A stretch of DNA of 64,000 nt from UBA964 sp031382085 (GTDB taxonomy: Bacteria > Pseudomonadota > Gammaproteobacteria > Steroidobacterales > Steroidobacteraceae), in the NCBI GenBank assembly GCA_031382085.1, contig JANMYM010000030.1:62001-126000 (forward strand). Reading direction: 5' to 3'. Of the stretch, positions 59,718 through 64,000 are shown one piece after another. The notes beneath the pieces are model-generated. The model was not told the origin of the DNA. It saw only the letters and a list, made by a program, of their open reading frames with translations, and ran no database searches. Positions within the stretch are counted from its first letter, which is position 1. Every line of letters begins with the position of its first letter. The position numbers and the translations under genes were made by a program.

Positions 59718-62177
59718 TCAGGCACGCAGGTCATGGTTTTCCGGGTCATAGGGCGAATCGACCAGCACGGTCGCGCGTTTGCGTTCACCGAGAATCTCGA
59801 TCTGTAATTGGCTGCCAACTGTAGCGAACGCCGGTTTGACGTAGCCGATGGCAAGGCTCCTGCGCAAAGTATGACCATAATAACCTGCGGTCGCACGGCC
59901 AATCATGTTGCCAGCGGTGTCGAACAGCGGTTCGTTGCCGAGCGCGTCCGCGTCCTTGACGTCATGCACTTCCAGCGTAACGAATCTGTTGGGTACGCCG
60001 CGTGCCTGCTGTGCCTCGAGCGCCGCCTTGCCGATGAAATCGCCCTTGTTCATCCGGACAAAGCGATCCAGGCTGGTTTCAAAGGGCGTGTAATCGCGGG
60101 TCATGTCGCTGCCCCACATGCGGTAGGACTTTTCCATGCGCAGGGATTCCATCGCGCGCATGCCAACCATGCCGATGCCGAGGTCGTGGCCCGCGCTGAA
60201 CAGCGCGTCGAACAGATGATGGGCGTAGACCATGGGGAAGTGCAGTTCCCAGCCCAGGGCACCGACGAAATTCACGCGCAGCATGAACACATCGACTGCG
60301 AGGCCGACTTCCAGCACCTTGCCGGTCAGCCACGGAAAAGATGCATTGTCGAGTGGCGTGTCTGTGAGCCGGCTGAACAACTCGCGCGAGCGCGGACCCG
60401 CGACCACGAAACAACCGCGCGCCTGCGTGATGTTCTCTAGATGCACGGAGCCGTCGGCCGGCAGTTTTTTCACCAGATAGTCGTGATCGTAGCGCTCGGC
60501 GGCGCCGGCACTGACCACGTAGAAACGCTGTTCGGCGAGCCTGGTGATCGTGAACTCGGAACGAATGCCACCCTTGGGAGTCAGCGCATGGCAGAGCGCG
60601 ATACGGCCGATCTTGGTCGGCACTTTGTTAGCTACGAGGTGATCGAGCCAGGCTTCGGCACCCGGGCCGGTCACCATGTGCTTGGTGAACGGCGTCAGGT
60701 CGATCACGCCGACCTGCTCGCGCATGCGCTTGCATTCCGCGCCCACGTGCTCAAAATAGTTGCTGCGGCGGAAACTCCAGACGTCCTTGCGCTCGACGCC
60801 GGGCGGTGCAAACCAGTTGGCACGTTCCCAGCCAAAGCGCTGACCCCAAACCGCGCCCATCCTGTCGATCTTGTCGTACACCGGGCTGGTTTTCGCCGGC
60901 CGCGCGCCGGGACGCTCCTCGTCGGGGAAGTGAATCGTGAAGACCTCGCGGTAGGTTTCTTCGTTCTTCGCCACCACATAACGCTTGCTGGTGTAGTCGC
61001 CGAAACGGCGCGGGTCGACGGCTAACATGTCGATGCCCGGTTCGCCTTCGACCAGCCACTCAGCCAGTTGCCAGCCGGCGCCGCCCGCTGCCGTGATGCC
61101 GAAACTATGCCCTTCGTTGAGCCACAGGTTACGCACGCCCCAGGCCGGACCGATCAGCGGACTGCCGTCGGGCGTATAGGAGATGGGGCCATTTACGATG
61201 TCCTTGATGCCGCAATTCGCAAGCGCGGGCACGCGGCGCATCGCGGCCTCGACATGCGGCAGCAGGCGATCAAGGTCGCCCTCAAACAGGCTCTTGCCGA
61301 ACCACTCAGGCACGCCGTCAGCGAACCGCGCCGGCGCGCCGGCTTCGTAGGGCCCGAGAATCCAGCCCAGGCGCTCTTCACGCAGGTAGTACGATTGATC
61401 GGATTCACGCAGCACCGCGAGCTCGCGGCCGCCCTGGTCGCGATAGGCCTTCAGTTCTGCAGACTGGTCATAGACGATGTACTGGTGTTCGACCGGAATC
61501 GCGGGCACGTTAAGCCCAAACATCAGGCCGGTCTGCCGCGCGTAGTTGCCGGTGGCGCAAACCACGTGTTCGGCAATAATCTCGCCCTTGTTTGTTAGCA
61601 GCCGCCACTCACCCGACGGGGTCCGCTGCACGCCGGTAACGTCGGTCTGCTCGTAAATTTCAGCGCCACCTTGACGCGCCCCCTTGCGCAGCGCCATCGT
61701 GAGGTCGGCCGGAGCAATGTGTCCGTCGTCCGGGTGGTAGAGCGCCCCGGTGATCTTGGCCTCGCTTGCGCCGTTGCCGAGGTTGACCAGCGGCCAGAGT
61801 TTCTTGACGTCGTCCGGCGAGATCACCTGGAAGGGCACGCCGATGGTGTTGGCGGTGCCGCAGTACTTCAGATATTCGTCCATGCGTTCGCGGGAGGTCG
61901 CGAGACGCAGATTGCCGGTCACGTGGAAACCGACTTCCTGTCCGGTTTCCTGTGGCAGACGCTTGTAAAGGTCGACTGAATACTTGTGCAGCTGGCCGAC
62001 GGTGTAACTCATGTTAAAGAGGGGCAGCAGCCCGGCGGCGTGCCAGGTCGAACCGGCGGTCAGTTCCGACCGTTCCAGCAGCACGGCATCCTGGATGCCT
62101 TTTTTTGTTAGATGGTAGAGCGTGCTGACGCCTACCGCTCCGCCCCCGATTACGACCACGCGCGCATGTGTCTTCAT
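59718..62177 (-). CDS. Dimethylglycine/sarcosine dehydrogenase-like flavoprotein
   Basis: An 819-residue protein with an N-terminal FAD oxidoreductase domain ('VVVIGGGAVGVSTLYHLTKK') and the SARDH/DMGDH flavinylation-type segment 'GSTWHAAGLLP', whose His carries covalent FAD in DMGDH. A C-terminal tetrahydrofolate-binding aminomethyltransferase module follows ('HFPMVYAHHLFDAL', 'MRAMESLRMEKSYRMWG'). It likely demethylates dimethylglycine to sarcosine, feeding SoxBDAG. The ATG at 62177 fits the FAD motif; the frame is open further upstream. It is divergent from the gbdR-like gene. Confidence 0.9.
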   Translation of the reverse strand: MKTHARVVVIGGGAVGVSTLYHLTKKGIQDAVLLERSELTAGSTWHAAGLLPLFNMSYTVGQLHKYSVDLYKRLPQETGQEVGFHVTGNLRLATSRERMDEYLKYCGTANTIGVPFQVISPDDVKKLWPLVNLGNGASEAKITGALYHPDDGHIAPADLTMALRKGARQGGAEIYEQTDVTGVQRTPSGEWRLLTNKGEIIAEHVVCATGNYARQTGLMFGLNVPAIPVEHQYIVYDQSAELKAYRDQGGRELAVLRESDQSYYLREERLGWILGPYEAGAPARFADGVPEWFGKSLFEGDLDRLLPHVEAAMRRVPALANCGIKDIVNGPISYTPDGSPLIGPAWGVRNLWLNEGHSFGITAAGGAGWQLAEWLVEGEPGIDMLAVDPRRFGDYTSKRYVVAKNEETYREVFTIHFPDEERPGARPAKTSPVYDKIDRMGAVWGQRFGWERANWFAPPGVERKDVWSFRRSNYFEHVGAECKRMREQVGVIDLTPFTKHMVTGPGAEAWLDHLVANKVPTKIGRIALCHALTPKGGIRSEFTITRLAEQRFYVVSAGAAERYDHDYLVKKLPADGSVHLENITQARGCFVVAGPRSRELFSRLTDTPLDNASFPWLTGKVLEVGLAVDVFMLRVNFVGALGWELHFPMVYAHHLFDALFSAGHDLGIGMVGMRAMESLRMEKSYRMWGSDMTRDYTPFETSLDRFVRMNKGDFIGKAALEAQQARGVPNRFVTLEVHDVKDADALGNEPLFDTAGNMIGRATAGYYGHTLRRSLAIGYVKPAFATVGSQLQIEILGERKRATVLVDSPYDPENHDLRA

Positions 62178-62340
62178 CTGGGGCAGTTTAGCCACCAGCA
62201 CGGCCAGTACAGCTCCAATTGCGACAGTCGCCAGCGCGTTTACGCCATATAATCGGACTGAGCCGGGTGCCATTTGCCCGAAAACGACAGCTCATGGTCC
62301 CAAATCGCATACTGATGCCTGTTGCAGGACGTTTCGGCCG

Positions 62341-63357
62341 ATGATCACGCTGCGCAAAACCCGTTTCGCATTCCTGACACTGCAGGACTATTCATTTATC
62401 GCGCTGGCCAACGCGGTTGAACCGCTGCGGATGGCGAATTCGCTCAGTGGCCAGCTTGCGTACGAGTGGCTCATCGTCAGTCTCGATGGGCAGCCGGTGA
62501 GCGCGAGCAATGGCTGGCAACTGACACCGACGGTGGCCCTGGCCGACATGGGCCGGGTGGACATCCTGTTTGTCTGCGGCGGCACCAACGTACGGCGCGC
62601 CGTGTCGCCGCGTTTGCTGGCGGCGCTACGCCGCCAGGCTGGAAAGCAGGTCGCGTTAGGCGCCTTATGCACCGGCGGCTATGCGCTGGCGCATGCCGGA
62701 CTGCTGGACCGTTACAAGGCGACGATACATTGGGAAAATCTTTCGGCGCTGCGCGAGGAGTTTCCGCACGTGCAGTTGAGCGATCAGCTGTTCACCATCG
62801 ATCGCGATCGCTACACCTGCTCGGGCGGTATTGCGCCGCTCGATCTGATGCTGAATCTGATCCGCGTCAAACTGGGCGCGCGCATTGCGGAGCTGATATC
62901 CGAACAGTTCATTGTCGAGCGCGTGCGCGATGACCGCGACAAACAATATGTGCCCTTGCGCGCGCAACTCGGCGTGCCGCAGACGCGGCTGATGAAGATC
63001 GCGCAGCTGATGGAAGATAATATCGAGCGGCCGCTGCCGCTGGCTGACATTGCGCGCCAGAGCAACCTGTCGCGGCGCCAGATCGAGCGGCTGTTCAAGC
63101 GGCACCTGGACTGCGTTCCGAAGCGCTACTACCTGACCGTGCGGCTGCGCCGGGCGCGCGAATTGTTGCTCCACACCAGCATGCGCATCGATGAGATCAC
63201 CGCCGCCTGTGGATTTCAGTCGCCACCGCATTTCTCCAAGTGCTATCGGCGCCAGTTCGGGTATCCGCCGAGCGTGGAGCGGCGCAATCGCCCGAGCGGC
63301 GGCGGCACCGGGGCGGCGATTGCGACCGAGGTCGCAGGTGCAATCAGCGCTGGCTGA
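62341..63357 (+). CDS. gbdR: GbdR-like AraC-family activator of betaine catabolism
   Basis: A 338-residue regulator with an N-terminal DJ-1/glutamine amidotransferase-like sensor (GlxA type; 'DILFVCGGTNVRR', 'ALGALCTGGYALAHAGLLD') and a C-terminal AraC DNA-binding domain ('PLADIARQSNLSRRQIERLF', 'ITAACGFQSPPHFSKCYRRQ'). This architecture and its place beside dmgdh-sox genes match GbdR, which senses betaine and dimethylglycine. The 163-bp gap to the DMGDH-like gene contains a TATAAT at 62248-62253 but no clear -35. Start ATG 62341. Confidence 0.88.
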   Translation: MITLRKTRFAFLTLQDYSFIALANAVEPLRMANSLSGQLAYEWLIVSLDGQPVSASNGWQLTPTVALADMGRVDILFVCGGTNVRRAVSPRLLAALRRQAGKQVALGALCTGGYALAHAGLLDRYKATIHWENLSALREEFPHVQLSDQLFTIDRDRYTCSGGIAPLDLMLNLIRVKLGARIAELISEQFIVERVRDDRDKQYVPLRAQLGVPQTRLMKIAQLMEDNIERPLPLADIARQSNLSRRQIERLFKRHLDCVPKRYYLTVRLRRARELLLHTSMRIDEITAACGFQSPPHFSKCYRRQFGYPPSVERRNRPSGGGTGAAIATEVAGAISAG

Positions 63358-63430
63358 CACCCGCGAGCCCGGCGGACGTTGCCAGCTCCAGCCCTTGCGC
63401 CGCGCCTGTAACAACTGCAATCTTGTTCAG
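63344..63430 (-). pseudogene. N-terminal remnant of a short-chain dehydrogenase
   Basis: The minus frame ending at TGA 63346-63344 reads LNKIAVVTGAAQGLELATSAGLAG. This is the beginning of an SDR (KIAVVTGAAQGIGxA), with the last glycine of TGxxxGxG changed to Glu and nothing of the rest. It overlaps the end of the gbdR-like gene. The match is short (about 20 residues). Confidence 0.45.
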
Positions 63431-63478
63431 CGGTGTATTTTGGCAGATCCTTGTCGAGTCCGTAGCGAGGTGCCGCGC

Positions 63479-64000
63479 GTGCAACGAATCGTAGGTTTTC
63501 GCCAGATGAAGGATGGCACCAGGGCGGACTACGACCTGCTGGACGGCTATGAAAAGAACTACGCGTTAGGTCTTGCGGACCGGGTTCTCGAGGCGCTCAG
63601 CAAGCTGGGGTCTGCGCTGCAGGGCTATCCTGTTAGCCGGCTCACGCACTCGCTGCAGGCGGCGACCCGGGCGCGCCGCGACGGCGCCGATGACGAGTTG
63701 ATCGTGGCTGCGCTGCTGCATGACATCGGCGACGAACTCGCGCCCTACAATCACGCGCAGATGGCGGCCGCGATCCTGCGGCCCTATGTGCGCGCCGAAG
63801 TCACCTGGATCGTCGAGCAGCATGGTCTGTTCCAGAGTTACTACTACGCGCAGCATCGTGGCGGCGACCGACATGCCCGCAACAGGTTCAAGGACCACCC
63901 CTGGTTTCATGCCTGCGCGCATTTTTGCGCGGCCTGGGATCAAAATTCATTCGATCCCGGCTACCGGCACGAAAATCTGGAAAGCTTCGAGCCGTTGGTG
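63479..64000 (+). CDS. HD-domain protein, PhnZ/TmpB-like fold (partial)
   Basis: The gene continues past the right edge; 174 codons are seen. Metal-binding residues of the HD superfamily are visible: 'RLTHSLQAATRA', the HD pair in 'LIVAALLHDIGDE', 'YNHAQMAAAIL', and 'WIVEQHGLFQSYYYAQHRGG'. PhnZ/TmpB-type mixed-valent diiron oxygenases and HD hydrolases share this pattern. The Tyr-x-x-Glu lid expected just before the first His in PhnZ/TmpB is not seen here, so oxygenase activity is unproven. The GTG start has GAGG seven bases upstream; an ATG nine codons in is possible. Confidence 0.75.
   Translation, partial: MQRIVGFRQMKDGTRADYDLLDGYEKNYALGLADRVLEALSKLGSALQGYPVSRLTHSLQAATRARRDGADDELIVAALLHDIGDELAPYNHAQMAAAILRPYVRAEVTWIVEQHGLFQSYYYAQHRGGDRHARNRFKDHPWFHACAHFCAAWDQNSFDPGYRHENLESFEPLV

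Overview
The window is GC-rich and gene-dense. Its left 18 kb carries gene orders typical of Gammaproteobacteria: trpS-scpA-scpB-rluB-like with a convergent yciK-like gene, ubiG divergent from gyrA, then gyrA-serC-serA-pheA-hisC-aroA-cmk-rpsA-ihfB-lapB. A leftover TonB-receptor C-terminus, a type-2 glycerate kinase, an F420-type luciferase-like oxidoreductase and several acyl-CoA enzymes suggest a free-living environmental aerobe. The species cannot be named from the sequence alone.

Layout. 1-5.7 kb: end of trpS, the condensin adaptors scpA/scpB, a strongly divergent RluB homologue, and a leftward ubiG-rmuC-yciK-like operon. 5.8-18.2 kb: gyrA and the serine/aromatic supraoperon running into rpsA, ihfB and lapB; tyrA is absent and serA is present. 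18.2-25.5 kb: a ComEA-like HhH protein, galU, an alkB remnant, an acyl-CoA dehydrogenase, cysQ, an LLM oxidoreductase, and a hydroxyacid dehydrogenase/glycerate kinase pair. 25.5-31.8 kb: an ALDH7-type aldehyde dehydrogenase, the glyoxylate shunt (aceA, aceB) and its divergent RamB/ScfR-like regulator. 31.8-35.2 kb: a nitroreductase and the sulfate-activation genes cysD and cysNC. 35.3-45 kb: acetoacetyl-CoA synthetase, a MaoC/CitE-like pair, a Rieske ferredoxin, a marR-emrA-emrB efflux operon, a DUF1838 protein, glutaryl-CoA dehydrogenase and gene remnants.

45-64 kb is a choline/glycine betaine catabolic island. A leftward run encodes a ChoX-ChoW fusion, ChoV, an MttB-family methyltransferase, FdhD and a small secreted protein, ending in a clear terminator. 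Rightward betB and betA oxidise choline to betaine. A second leftward run (DMGDH/SARDH-like dehydrogenase, soxB, soxD, soxA, soxG) takes dimethylglycine and sarcosine to glycine. A divergent GbdR-like activator and an HD-domain protein close the window. No gbcAB or dgcAB is present, so the first betaine demethylation may be done by the MttB-family protein.

Two window-wide features stand out. Five gene remnants lie at gene junctions: alkB lacking its HxD iron ligands, a TPP enzyme N-terminus, a LysR C-terminus, a TonB-receptor C-terminus and an SDR N-terminus. The pentamer GTTAG/CTAAC is strikingly common: almost every TTAG in this sequence is preceded by G.
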